Assembly: GCA_913053795.1 (NCBI GenBank)
Contig: CAJXGZ010000064.1
Coordinates: 1 to 9,712, forward strand
DNA length: 9,712 bases
DNA from: an uncultured Rhodospirillales bacterium
GTDB lineage: Bacteria; Pseudomonadota; Alphaproteobacteria; Rhodospirillales; 2-02-FULL-58-16
Direction: 5' to 3'
The position numbers were made by a program, and so were the translations under genes. How positions within the stretch are numbered: position 1 is the first letter of the stretch; the number at the start of each line of letters is the position of its first letter. The notes beneath the pieces are model-generated. The model had not been told where the DNA came from, made no database searches, and worked only from the letters and a program-made list of their open reading frames with translations. Of this stretch, positions 1-7,061 are shown one piece after another.

Positions 1-2
1 TC

Positions 3-695
3 CGGGCCTGGATAAAGGCCCACCCGGCGAAAGGCCGGGCGCTGATGGCGTCCAATCCATCCTATATTTTTTTTCGCATTGTCGGCGGCGGCGGCGAGTT
101 CGTCCGCCACATGCGCAAACTGGGTTATGACGCCCACGGCATTGAGCCCAACGAAGGCTTCGTTTGCTACGCCAAGGAAGCCTATGGAGTCGATCTTCAG
201 TTGGCCACATGGAAGGACGCCGAGTATGCGCAAGAGAGCTTCGACATCATCACCTCCAATCACGTGGTGGAGCATTTCCGCGATCCAATCGCCGCCTTCC
301 AGCGCTTTCATTCTTGGCTCAAGCCCGGCGGCTTAATGTTTATTTCGGTGCCCGCCGTCAACAATCCCAACCGCACGCCCTATGGGCGTTTTCACTTTGG
401 CCACCTTTATAATTTCACCAATGAAACGCTGGTCATGATGGCGCGGCGGGCCGGCTTCGTTCAGTCCAAGGAAACGCCGGAAAAGACCACGGCGCTTATC
501 TTTGAAAAGGGCAAGCCGACGAAGGATTTTCGCATGTTCCCGGATCATTACGCGGTGATGCGCGAATTTTTCGACACCTACACCAATCGCCGCTATTTCC
601 TATCCCCGACGCCCTATATTCGCTGGTTCGACCGCATGAATCGGCTCGGCGGCGACATTGCGAAAGCCTTGGTGACGAAAACGCCGGGAAAGTAA
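3..695 (+). CDS. Class I SAM-dependent methyltransferase (5' partial, abnormal motif I)
   Basis: This is a Methyltransf_11/23-type methyltransferase; the substrate is unknown. The frame is open to the left edge, so the true start lies outside; the first ATG inside is at 45. Family features are the strand-2 acidic residue in GIEPNEG (Glu at 144–146), the block FDIITSNHVVEHFRDP, then WLKPGGLMFISVP and a C-terminal HLYNFTNETLVMMARRAGF. The anomaly is at motif I. Upstream residues WIKAHPAKGRAL look like the normal lead-in to LDxGCGGGEF, but about ten extra codons follow. The expected DxGxGxG reads R-I-V-G-G-G-G (75–95), so the Asp and first Gly are missing. An 8-T run (67–74) sits in the insert. 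The rest looks intact, so the gene may be a divergent enzyme, a recently damaged gene or a sequence error. The stop is 6 bases before maf, which suggests co-transcription. Confidence 0.8.
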   Translation, partial: RAWIKAHPAKGRALMASNPSYIFFRIVGGGGEFVRHMRKLGYDAHGIEPNEGFVCYAKEAYGVDLQLATWKDAEYAQESFDIITSNHVVEHFRDPIAAFQRFHSWLKPGGLMFISVPAVNNPNRTPYGRFHFGHLYNFTNETLVMMARRAGFVQSKETPEKTTALIFEKGKPTKDFRMFPDHYAVMREFFDTYTNRRYFLSPTPYIRWFDRMNRLGGDIAKALVTKTPGK

Positions 696-701
696 GGCTT
701 T

Positions 702-1292
702 ATGACGCCAAAGAAGGAAAAACCCTCGCTCATCCTCGCCTCGGCGTCGCCGCGCCGCCTGGAGCTTCTCGCCCGCATCGGCATCGTCCCCGATTGCGTC
801 GAAACCGCCGAGGTGGATGAGACCCAAAAAAAGCGCGAGCTTCCCGCCGATCTGGTTCTCCGCTTGGCTGAATTAAAGGCCCGCGACGTTGCGGGGCGCA
901 ACCCCGGGGCTCTGGTCTTGGGGGCCGACACGGTGGTCGCCTGCGGGCGCCGAATTTTGCCCAAGGCCGGCGACGAAGCGGAGGCCCGGCGTTTCCTGGA
1001 GCTTCTTTCAGGGAGGCGCCACAGGGTTTACGGCGGCGTCTCGGTGGTCGATGCGAAGGGAAAGGCCCACAGCCGCCTGGTGGTCACGGCGGTCGCCTTC
1101 AAGCGCCTGGAGGCGCAAGAGATCGACGCCTACGTCGCCGGCGGAGAATGGCGCGGCAAGGCCGGCGCCTACGCCATCCAGGGCCGCGCCGGGGCCTTCG
1201 TGCGCAAGATCAACGGCTCTTACAGCAACGTCGTCGGTCTTTCCCTGTTCGAGACGGTTTCGTTGCTGAAAGGGCTCGGATATCAGGTATAA
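702..1292 (+). CDS. maf: Maf/YhdE/YceF-family nucleoside triphosphate pyrophosphatase
   Basis: Maf proteins hydrolyse certain nucleoside triphosphates (dTTP/UTP or modified nucleotides, depending on subfamily) to the monophosphate and pyrophosphate in the cytoplasm. The 196-residue product has the N-terminal signature LASASPRR (residues 12–19), the VDE element (38–40), the GADTVV motif with the likely catalytic Asp76, GRRHRVYGGV, and a C-terminal block GKAGAYAIQGRAGAF followed by INGSYSNVVGLSLFET. Length is normal for the family. Only 6 bases separate it from the gene before and from the RNase gene after. The order maf – RNase E/G – yacG is, from memory, typical of Alphaproteobacteria. The start is supported by a TAAGG element about 5 bases upstream. 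I cannot decide substrate class from sequence alone. Confidence 0.95.
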   Translation: MTPKKEKPSLILASASPRRLELLARIGIVPDCVETAEVDETQKKRELPADLVLRLAELKARDVAGRNPGALVLGADTVVACGRRILPKAGDEAEARRFLELLSGRRHRVYGGVSVVDAKGKAHSRLVVTAVAFKRLEAQEIDAYVAGGEWRGKAGAYAIQGRAGAFVRKINGSYSNVVGLSLFETVSLLKGLGYQV

Positions 1293-1298
1293 TCGCCC

Positions 1299-2750
1299 AT
1301 GGCTATCGACAAGATCCTGATTAACTCAGGCCCCGGAGAAACCCGCGTCGCCCTGGTCGAGCAAATGCGCTTGTGCGAGCTTGTGGTGACCCGCGCCGAT
1401 GCGCAAAGCTTTGTCGGCAATGTTTATCTGGGGCGCGTGGAGCGGGTCTTGCCCGCCATTCAAGCCGCCTTCGTCGAGATCGGGCTGGAGCGCGCCGGCT
1501 TCCTCGCCGCCTCAGAGGCGCGCCATGAGGCCCGCCCCGTCACTGATGAGTCCGGCGGCGCAATCAGCGATTATGTGGGCGAGGGCGATCAGGTTCTGGT
1601 CCAGGTCCAGCGCGATCCCTTCGAGGACAAGGGGGCCAAGCTCACCATGCGCATTTCCCTTCCCGGGCGCTTTTTGGTTTATACGCCGGACCAGCACGGC
1701 ATCAAGGTCTCCCGGCGCATCGAGGATGAAGCGGCGCGCGCCCGGCTCACCGGCCTGCTTGAAGACCTGGCGGCAGACGATAAAGGCTTTATCGTGCGCA
1801 CCTCCGCCGCCGAGGCCGGCGATCAGGAATTCTCCCAGGACATTCAATATCTTTGCGCCGCTTGGGAGGAGATCGTTACGGCCCGCGGAAATCACCGCGC
1901 CCCCGCCCGCCTTCACCGCGATCTCGACCCGGCGCTCCAAGCCTTGCGCGACGAAGGCGGCCCCGACGTCAAGAAAATCATCACCGACGATCCCCAATCC
2001 CTCTCCGAGATCAAGGCGTTCTGCGAACGCTTTGCTCCGGATCTCAGCCCTAAAGCCGAGCTCCATGACGGTCCGCAAGCCCTGTTCGAGGCCCACGACA
2101 TCGAGGAGCAAATCGAGCGCGCCTTGTCGCCGGCGGCGGATTTGGCTTCGGGCGGCGACATCGTCATCAACGAGACGGCGGCCCTCACCGCCATCGACGT
2201 CAACATCGGCGCCGCGAGCGAGGGGCGCGGACACGAGGAAACGGCGCTCGCCGTCAACCTTGAGGCGGCCACCGCCATCGCCCAACAAATCCGTCTTAGG
2301 AACCTCTCCGGGCTCATCGTCATCGATTTCGTCTCCATGAAGCGCCACGGCGCCGGCGAACAGGTGCTGGAGAAATTTCGCCGGGAAATGGCGCGCGATT
2401 CCCGCCCCGCCTATGTGGTCGGCTTCACCCGCTTGGGCCTGGTGGAGATGACGCGGCCGAGGCGGCGGGATTCGCTCTCGCATATCCTCGGCGGTCCCTG
2501 CCCCGCCTGCCAAGGCGCCGGCTTTCTCAAGTCGCCCGAGAGCGTCGCCTTCGAGGCTTTGCGCGCCGTTGCCTCAACCTCCGGCGCGGCGCTCACCCTT
2601 CGCGCGGCGCCGCAAGTCATTACCGCCTTGAAAGGCCCCGCCTCCGCCGCCCTCAAGGAGGTGGAGGCCCGCCTCGGCCAACCCTTGGGCCTGGAGCCCG
2701 ACGCAGCGCTGCCCCAGGAACGTTACGACGTGGTCCCCGGCAATGGCTGA
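1299..2750 (+). CDS. rng: Ribonuclease E/G family endoribonuclease (RNase G type)
   Basis: This is an endoribonuclease of the RNase E/G family acting in rRNA 5'-end maturation and mRNA decay. The 483-residue length matches RNase G (E. coli 489) and it lacks the long C-terminal scaffold of RNase E. In order: an N-terminal S1 RNA-binding region starting near residue 37 (NVYLGRVERVLPAIQAAFVEIG), the DNase I-like catalytic core with metal-binding aspartates in AIDVN (Asp300) and GLIVIDF (Asp343), then GFTRLGLVEMTRPRRRDSL, and the zinc-link CPAC (Cys401, Cys404). These positions lie within about three residues of the E. coli RNase E equivalents (D303, D346, C404, C407), from memory. No key residue is missing. 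The start follows maf by 6 bases with only a weak upstream AGGT, so translation may depend on maf. Confidence 0.95.
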   Translation: MAIDKILINSGPGETRVALVEQMRLCELVVTRADAQSFVGNVYLGRVERVLPAIQAAFVEIGLERAGFLAASEARHEARPVTDESGGAISDYVGEGDQVLVQVQRDPFEDKGAKLTMRISLPGRFLVYTPDQHGIKVSRRIEDEAARARLTGLLEDLAADDKGFIVRTSAAEAGDQEFSQDIQYLCAAWEEIVTARGNHRAPARLHRDLDPALQALRDEGGPDVKKIITDDPQSLSEIKAFCERFAPDLSPKAELHDGPQALFEAHDIEEQIERALSPAADLASGGDIVINETAALTAIDVNIGAASEGRGHEETALAVNLEAATAIAQQIRLRNLSGLIVIDFVSMKRHGAGEQVLEKFRREMARDSRPAYVVGFTRLGLVEMTRPRRRDSLSHILGGPCPACQGAGFLKSPESVAFEALRAVASTSGAALTLRAAPQVITALKGPASAALKEVEARLGQPLGLEPDAALPQERYDVVPGNG

Positions 2751-2756
2751 GGTGAT
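2749..2756 (+). promoter_or_regulatory. Strong ribosome binding site that decides the yacG start
   Basis: The bases GAGGTGAT, followed by CC, match the complement of the 16S rRNA 3' end over ten positions. GAGG lies 8 bases before the ATG at 2761. This favours 2761 over the earlier in-frame ATG at 2743, which has no comparable site. Confidence 0.7.
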
Positions 2757-2760
2757 CCCC

Positions 2761-2946
2761 ATGAAGACTCCCAAGCGCGCCCACAAACGCGCCAAGTGTC
2801 CCATGTGCCGCAAAGCGGTGAGCCGCGAGCACAAGCCCTTTTGCTCCAAGCGGTGCGCGAACCTGGACTTGGGGCGCTGGCTCAACGAAGATTACCGCAT
2901 CGCCTCTGACGAGGAGCCCGGCCTGGACGAAGAGGAGCCGTCATGA
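2761..2946 (+). CDS. yacG: YacG family zinc-binding protein (DNA gyrase inhibitor)
   Basis: YacG is a very small zinc-finger protein reported to bind GyrB and inhibit DNA gyrase. The product has the family's four cysteines: CPMC, then FCSKRC (the first Cys of each pair with the second forming a C-x2-C … C-x3-C site), followed by the conserved ANLDLGRWL and an acidic tail DEEPGLDEEEPS. From 2761 the protein is 61 residues. An alternative ATG at 2743 would give 67 residues and an 8-base overlap with the RNase gene. I prefer 2761 because a near-perfect Shine-Dalgarno precedes it. The gene sits directly after the RNase E/G gene, as expected in Alphaproteobacteria, and its stop overlaps the next start (ATGA). 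Confidence 0.92.
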   Translation: MKTPKRAHKRAKCPMCRKAVSREHKPFCSKRCANLDLGRWLNEDYRIASDEEPGLDEEEPS

Positions 2947-3581
2947 AAGTCGTCGTCGCCGACGATCACGCCCTGATCCGCGAAGGCATGCGCCACCTCT
3001 TATGCTCGGCGGAAGAGGGGTGCCAGGTTCTTGAAGCCGAGAATTTCGAGGAAACCCTGGGGCTATTGGAAAAGCACAAGGACCTCTGCCTGGTGCTGCT
3101 GGACCTCAACATGCCGGGCATGGAGGGCGTTTCGAGCCTCAAAGCGGTGCGCGAGAAACTGCCCAGCGCCGGGGTCGTCATCCTGTCGGCTTCGGAGAAC
3201 AGGGGCGACATCCGCCGCGCCCTGGACGCCGGCGCCGCCGGCTACATCCCCAAGTCCTCCACCAACGAGGTCATGCTGAGCGCGCTCAAGCTTATCCTGT
3301 CGGGAGGCGTCTACGTGCCGCCGGTCCTGGTCAGCGGCGGCGGCGCCAGCCCGGCCCCGCCCGTTTTCGACGGCGGCGCCCCCAGCCTCACCGGGCGCCA
3401 GTCGGAAGTCCTCGCCCTGATGGCGGAAGGCCAGTCCAACAAGGAAATCGCCCGCAGCCTGGATCTCAGCGAATCAACGGTAAAAGCCCATGTCAGCGCC
3501 ATTATGCGCCTGCTCAAGGCCGCCAACCGCGGCAAAGCCATCAAAGCCGCCGCGGACCTGGGACTGGTCTACGGCGATTAG
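2943..3581 (+). CDS. NarL/FixJ-family response regulator (REC–LuxR HTH)
   Basis: This is a two-component transcription regulator of 212 residues. The receiver domain (about residues 1–120) has acidic Asp7 and Asp8, phospho-acceptor Asp54 in LLDLNMPG, the Ser82 switch residue in LSAS and Lys104 in GYIPKS. A Gly/Pro-rich linker follows (about 125–147). The C-terminal LuxR-type helix-turn-helix begins at LTGRQSEVLALMAEG and contains SNKEIARSLDLSESTVKAHV. All phosphorylation residues are present. GAGGAG lies upstream of the ATG, and the start overlaps the yacG stop by 4 bases, so it is probably translationally coupled. No histidine kinase is in the window, so the partner is unknown. It is not a usual member of the maf–rng–yacG cluster. 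Target genes cannot be inferred. Confidence 0.93.
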   Translation: MKVVVADDHALIREGMRHLLCSAEEGCQVLEAENFEETLGLLEKHKDLCLVLLDLNMPGMEGVSSLKAVREKLPSAGVVILSASENRGDIRRALDAGAAGYIPKSSTNEVMLSALKLILSGGVYVPPVLVSGGGASPAPPVFDGGAPSLTGRQSEVLALMAEGQSNKEIARSLDLSESTVKAHVSAIMRLLKAANRGKAIKAAADLGLVYGD

Positions 3582-3644
3582 GGTCTTTTTTCGCGTTTTC
3601 ACCCCGTTTTTGCGCGCTTCTAACTTGAATTCACCCACAGCCCC

Positions 3645-5192
3645 CTACTTTCTAATCGGAAGATAGCCCGAGTACGCGATACCGGCCAGTTCGCTCATCT
3701 CCCTCTTCCAGGTGGCGATATCGCTGTGGACGAAGGCGTTGAGGTGGCTGTGGCCGCAGGCGCGGGCCAAGACCGACATCAAATCGACCGATGAGCGCAG
3801 AAAACGATTCAGACGCTGGGCCGCCTCGTCCATGTTCAGCCTGTCACGCAGGTCAGGTTTCTGCGTGGCGATGCCGACGGGACAGTTGCCGGTGTTGCAC
3901 ATGCGCGCCGCGATGCAGCCGATCGCCTGGAGGGCGGAATTGGCGATGGCGACGCAATCGGCGCCCAGGCAGAGCGCCTTGACGAAGTCCTCCGGCATGC
4001 GCAGACCGCCAGTTACAATTAGCGTCACGTCCGCCCGGTTGCGCTTGTCCAGCCAATGCCGGGCTCTGGCGAGAGCTGGAATCGTTGGCACGGATATATG
4101 ATCCCGGAAGATTCTGGGCGCCGCGCCGGTTCCGCCGCCGCGGCCATCGAGGATGATGTAGTCGACCCCGCACTCGAGAGCGAAGTCGACGTCGTCTTCG
4201 ATGTGGTTCGCCGACATCTTCATGCCGATGGGAATGCCGCCAGTCAGCTCTCGCACACGGTCGCCGAAACGCTTGAAGTCCTTGGGGGCCTTCAGGTCGC
4301 TGAAGGCCGCAGGCGAAATTGCGGGGACGCCCTCCGCCAATCCCCGGACCTGAGCGACCTTGCCGACGACCTTGCTGGCCGGGAGATGTCCGCCGGTGCC
4401 TGTCTTTGCCCCTTGGCCAGCCTTGAAGTGGAATGCTTGAACCCGATCGAGAATCGTCTCATCGTAGCCGAATTTCGCGCTTCCAAGCTCGAAGAGGTAA
4501 CGCGAGCAAGCCTTCTGTTCCTCGGGAAGCATTCCGCCCTCGCCGGATGCGATGGCGGCGCCTGCCAGTTCGGCCCCGGCCGCCAGGGAGACCTTCGCCT
4601 CCTCGGAGAGGGATCCGAAGCTCATGTCTGAAACGAAGATGGGGATATCGAGACGCAACGGTCTCTTCGCTCGGGGCCCGATCACGATATCCGTCCCCAC
4701 GGCGTCGCCGTCAAGCAATGGCCTGTTCGCAAGTTGGGCGGGAAGAATCTGGATGTCGTCCCACTGGGGAAGCGTCGGACGCGGGACGCCCATGGCGACC
4801 AACTCGCCATGGTGGCCCACTTTCTCCAATCCGTGACGCGCAAGGTCATGGATTCGCTTCACGGTGGGCTCTTCCGGCGTCGGCGCCGCCTGGGGCATGC
4901 CGCCGCCGCCGCCGGCGCCGATGTTGTCTCCGTTTTCTTCGTCCAGCCGCGCATGGGAGCCGTCGCAGTACGGAGCGTTTTCCGTGATCTTGCACATGCA
5001 GATGTGAGCCTCCGCGGACTCTTCAGGAATGAACTCGACGGGGGTGAAATTTGTTCCTTTGTGCGAACCATCGCAAAATGGCTGTTCTTGTGAACGCCCA
5101 CACGAACACCAGTAGTACGACTTACCCGCCTCAAGCTCGACGCTTATTGGCGTACGGCCGGCGATGATGGGCGTATCCTTTTTGCTGCTCAT
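3645..5192 (-). CDS. Double CDGSH iron-sulfur domain fused to FMN-binding glutamate synthase domain
   Basis: A 515-residue fusion. Residues 26–83 hold two CDGSH motifs matching C-x-C-x2-(S/T)-x3-P-x-C-D-G-S-H: ligands Cys29, Cys31, Cys40, His44 and Cys65, Cys67, Cys76, His80. Each should bind a 2Fe-2S cluster. A Gly/Pro-rich linker spans 84–109. Residues about 110–515 are the FMN/2-oxoglutarate domain of glutamate synthase large subunits, with DMSFGS (189–194), GEGG (217–220), GRGGGTGAAP (350–359) and Cys426-x5-Cys432-x4-Cys437, the 3Fe-4S motif. The class II glutaminase domain and the C-terminal GXGXG domain of full GltB are absent, so the reaction is uncertain; stand-alone GltB-like domains also occur in archaeal-type glutamate synthases and N-methylglutamate synthase (MgsC). 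The start is supported by GGAGG 7 bases upstream and overlaps the pirin stop (ATGA). Probably cytoplasmic: no signal peptide or membrane segment seen. Confidence 0.9.
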   Translation of the reverse strand: MSSKKDTPIIAGRTPISVELEAGKSYYWCSCGRSQEQPFCDGSHKGTNFTPVEFIPEESAEAHICMCKITENAPYCDGSHARLDEENGDNIGAGGGGGMPQAAPTPEEPTVKRIHDLARHGLEKVGHHGELVAMGVPRPTLPQWDDIQILPAQLANRPLLDGDAVGTDIVIGPRAKRPLRLDIPIFVSDMSFGSLSEEAKVSLAAGAELAGAAIASGEGGMLPEEQKACSRYLFELGSAKFGYDETILDRVQAFHFKAGQGAKTGTGGHLPASKVVGKVAQVRGLAEGVPAISPAAFSDLKAPKDFKRFGDRVRELTGGIPIGMKMSANHIEDDVDFALECGVDYIILDGRGGGTGAAPRIFRDHISVPTIPALARARHWLDKRNRADVTLIVTGGLRMPEDFVKALCLGADCVAIANSALQAIGCIAARMCNTGNCPVGIATQKPDLRDRLNMDEAAQRLNRFLRSSVDLMSVLARACGHSHLNAFVHSDIATWKREMSELAGIAYSGYLPIRK

Positions 5193-5929
5193 GCGGAGGC
5201 CTCCAGTGGCATCTCAATAATGATAAAGTGCGCCTTGTCGGCGGCGAGTGAAAACTCCAGACTGGCGTGACCACGCACCCTCAGTGAATCGCGCTCCGCA
5301 AGGGAGGGGCGCCCCTCGATGTCGACGCCCCCTTCAAAGCAGTAGATGTACGCTTGGCAATTTTCGCTCAAGACATAAGACACCCTTGCGCCGCTGTCGG
5401 TCAACTCGGACACATAAACATTTATATCCTGACAGACATAGAGGGAAGCGCCATCTCTGTTCGCGGCGCTGGAGATGATGCGCAAGAGTTTGTTTTCCCT
5501 GTCTTCGGGCGAAAACCTGTGAAGATCGTATCTGACGGGCAAGCCTCTGGACTCAGGAATAATCCAAATCTGGAGAAATCGGCACCAATCATCCTGCTCA
5601 TTCAGCTCCGAATGGGTGACCCCGGTCCCCGCCGAGATGCACTGCGCGTCCCCGCGAGAGAGAACCTCATGGTTGCCCGCGCTGTCGCGATGGGTGAGCT
5701 TCCCATCGACAACATAGCTGAATATCTCCATTTCACTGTGAGGGTGGGTATCAAAGCCGTTATGGGGCTTCACGTTATCGTCGTTCAGCACCCTCAAGAC
5801 CCCGTAGTTCATGTTCTTCGGGTCGTAGTAGTTGGCGAAAGAGAAATGAAAGTACGTATCCGCCGGATGCATGTCGCTGGCCTTGAGATAGTGTAGATCC
5901 TCGGCCTTCTTCTCCTGGTGATTCCTCAT
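5189..5929 (-). CDS. Pirin family bicupin protein
   Basis: Pirins are metal-binding double-cupin proteins; some bacterial ones show quercetin 2,3-dioxygenase activity and others have regulatory roles. The N-terminal cupin shows GFDTHPHSEMEIFSYVVDG, HRDSAGN and GDAQCISAGTGVTHSELN. Counting from the upstream GTG at 5962, likely metal ligands are His73, His75, His117 and Glu119; all four are present (subtract 11 for the start used here). The second cupin (about residue 165 on) is more degenerate, as is usual. I place the start at the ATG at 5929 (246 residues) because GAGGAG lies 6 bases before it (5936–5941); the GTG at 5962 and ATG at 5953 have poor sites. The stop overlaps the start of the CDGSH–glutamate synthase gene, whose Shine-Dalgarno lies inside this gene. 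Divergent from a LysR gene. Sampled GC is low (31/60 at 5341–5400, 26/60 at 5401–5460). Confidence 0.92.
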   Translation of the reverse strand: MRNHQEKKAEDLHYLKASDMHPADTYFHFSFANYYDPKNMNYGVLRVLNDDNVKPHNGFDTHPHSEMEIFSYVVDGKLTHRDSAGNHEVLSRGDAQCISAGTGVTHSELNEQDDWCRFLQIWIIPESRGLPVRYDLHRFSPEDRENKLLRIISSAANRDGASLYVCQDINVYVSELTDSGARVSYVLSENCQAYIYCFEGGVDIEGRPSLAERDSLRVRGHASLEFSLAADKAHFIIIEMPLEASA

Positions 5930-5972
5930 CGTCAACTCCTCAATGGGCTGCATTGAACTCACCGTAGCGTTG

Positions 5973-6027
5973 TTCCATAAAGGTGACTAGACTGGTAATA
6001 TTGGAATATCTATCCCATAAATGGGAC
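5973..6027. promoter_or_regulatory. Divergent promoter region with two similar elements 40 bases apart
   Basis: Between the pirin and LysR genes, TTCCATAAAGGTGAC (5973–5987) and TCCCATAAATGGGAC (6013–6027) agree at 12 of 15 positions, with starts exactly 40 bases apart (close to four helical turns). Same-face repeated elements between a LysR gene and its divergent target are what LysR-type regulators typically bind. Binding by this LysR is inference. A TGGTAATAT sequence (5993–6001) resembles an extended -10 element for the LysR direction, but no convincing -35 was found. Confidence 0.45.
6013..6026. promoter_or_regulatory. Perfect inverted repeat, candidate operator
   Basis: TCCCAT-AA-ATGGGA forms 6-base perfect arms with a 2-base centre. 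It is 6 bases upstream of the LysR Shine-Dalgarno (AAGGAG, 6032–6037), so a protein bound here could block LysR expression, consistent with autorepression. The function is inferred. Confidence 0.4.
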
Positions 6028-6044
6028 AATTAAGGAGAAACCTC

Positions 6045-6956
6045 ATGGATCTTAACGAGATTCTCGTCTTCACCAGGGTCGTGCAGGCAGGCAGCTTCAT
6101 TGGCGCCTCGCGTGAGCTCGGCATGCCAAAGTCGACCGTGAGCCGGAAGGTGTCGGGGCTCGAAGCGCGGCTTGGAGCGCGTCTCCTTCAACGGACGACG
6201 AGAAAACTAAACCTCACCGATGTCGGGCGCGCCTATTACCAGTACGCCGCCCGCGTCGTCGCCGAAGTCGATGAGGCGGATCTCGCCGTGGCTCGGATGC
6301 AGGAGGCGCCATGCGGTCTGCTGCGCGTCACGATGCCGCTCAGCTTCGGTTATCTCGGCCCCATCGTTGCGGCCTTTCTCAAGCGTTATCCCGAAGTGAA
6401 GATCGAGATGGTTTGCACGGATCGCATCGTCCAGCTCGTCGAGGAGGGATTCGACGTCGCGGTGCGGGCGGGACAGCTGACCGACTCGACGCTGATTGCC
6501 CGTCATCTCGGTGTGCTGCGCAGCTTCATCGTCGCCAGTCCTGAATTCCTAAAGAAGAACGGCGAGCCCAAAACGCCTAAGGATCTCGAACGCTTCGATT
6601 GCGCCGCGTTCGGCTCCGGGTTGGGCCGGGCCGCCTGGAAGCTTCAGAGCGGCGGCAAAACGGCGTCCGTCTCGGTGCGGGCGCACCTCGTCGTCAACGA
6701 CTTCGACTTCCTGCATGAAGCGGCGCTTTGCGGGCTTGCGGTGACGATGCTGCCGGTTTCTCAATGCATCGAGGATATTCGCACGGGCCGGCTGCGGAAG
6801 ATTCTCGGCGACTGGCGCTCCCCCGATGTGCCCATCCACGCGGTCTATCCGAGCGCCCGCCACCTCTCCACCAAGGTAAAGGCCTTCCTCGACCACATGC
6901 GCGAGCAGATGGCGCAGCTTCCAGGGGAGCTCAGCCCTGCGCCTCCAACGCCATGA
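6045..6956 (+). CDS. LysR family transcriptional regulator
   Basis: A 303-residue LysR-type regulator of normal length. The N-terminal winged helix-turn-helix covers about residues 1–60 (MDLNEILVFTRVVQAGSFIG, then ASRELGMPKSTVSRKVSGLE and RLLQRTTRKLNLTDVG). A linker helix follows, then the periplasmic-binding-protein-like effector domain from about residue 90 (LLRVTMPLSFGYLGPIVAAFL … FDVAVRAG … GLAVTMLPVSQC). I chose the ATG at 6045 because AAGGAG (6032–6037) precedes it and the protein then begins at the usual family start; an in-frame ATG at 6021 lies inside the palindrome and has no site. It is divergent from the pirin/CDGSH–glutamate synthase operon, its most likely target. The sequence resembles the CrgA/YhaJ-like group that often neighbours pirins, from memory. 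The effector is unknown. Confidence 0.93.
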   Translation: MDLNEILVFTRVVQAGSFIGASRELGMPKSTVSRKVSGLEARLGARLLQRTTRKLNLTDVGRAYYQYAARVVAEVDEADLAVARMQEAPCGLLRVTMPLSFGYLGPIVAAFLKRYPEVKIEMVCTDRIVQLVEEGFDVAVRAGQLTDSTLIARHLGVLRSFIVASPEFLKKNGEPKTPKDLERFDCAAFGSGLGRAAWKLQSGGKTASVSVRAHLVVNDFDFLHEAALCGLAVTMLPVSQCIEDIRTGRLRKILGDWRSPDVPIHAVYPSARHLSTKVKAFLDHMREQMAQLPGELSPAPPTP

Positions 6957-7061
6957 TGCGGCGGCGGCGCCAACCCGGCCCCGCCAATTTCCGCCGCTTG
7001 ACGGCTTGGCCGCCGTAGGGGATGCTACGCATAAGGTTTTTTTTAAAGAAAAGGCGAACCC

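Noticed and set aside
1399..2340. A 313-codon plus-strand frame inside the RNase gene
   Set aside because: It is extremely rich in Arg, Ser and Pro, typical of an out-of-frame reading of a GC-rich gene.
1512..2513. A 333-codon open frame on the minus strand opposite the RNase gene
   Set aside because: It mirrors a high-GC gene with unambiguous RNase E/G motifs and has no recognisable domain of its own; long antisense frames are expected in this composition.
3582..3644. Possible bidirectional terminator between convergent genes (T-runs at both sides of CGCG elements)
   Set aside because: T-rich stretches are present but no stem longer than about 4 base pairs could be formed.
5930..5962. GTG at 5962 and ATG at 5953 as pirin starts
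   Set aside because: Neither has a good Shine-Dalgarno, while the ATG at 5929 has GAGGAG at ideal spacing.
7014..7044. Possible terminator after LysR: CGTAG/CTACG stem followed by eight T's
   Set aside because: The stem is only 5 base pairs and lies 7 bases before the T-run, and the T-run abuts the hemerythrin leader.
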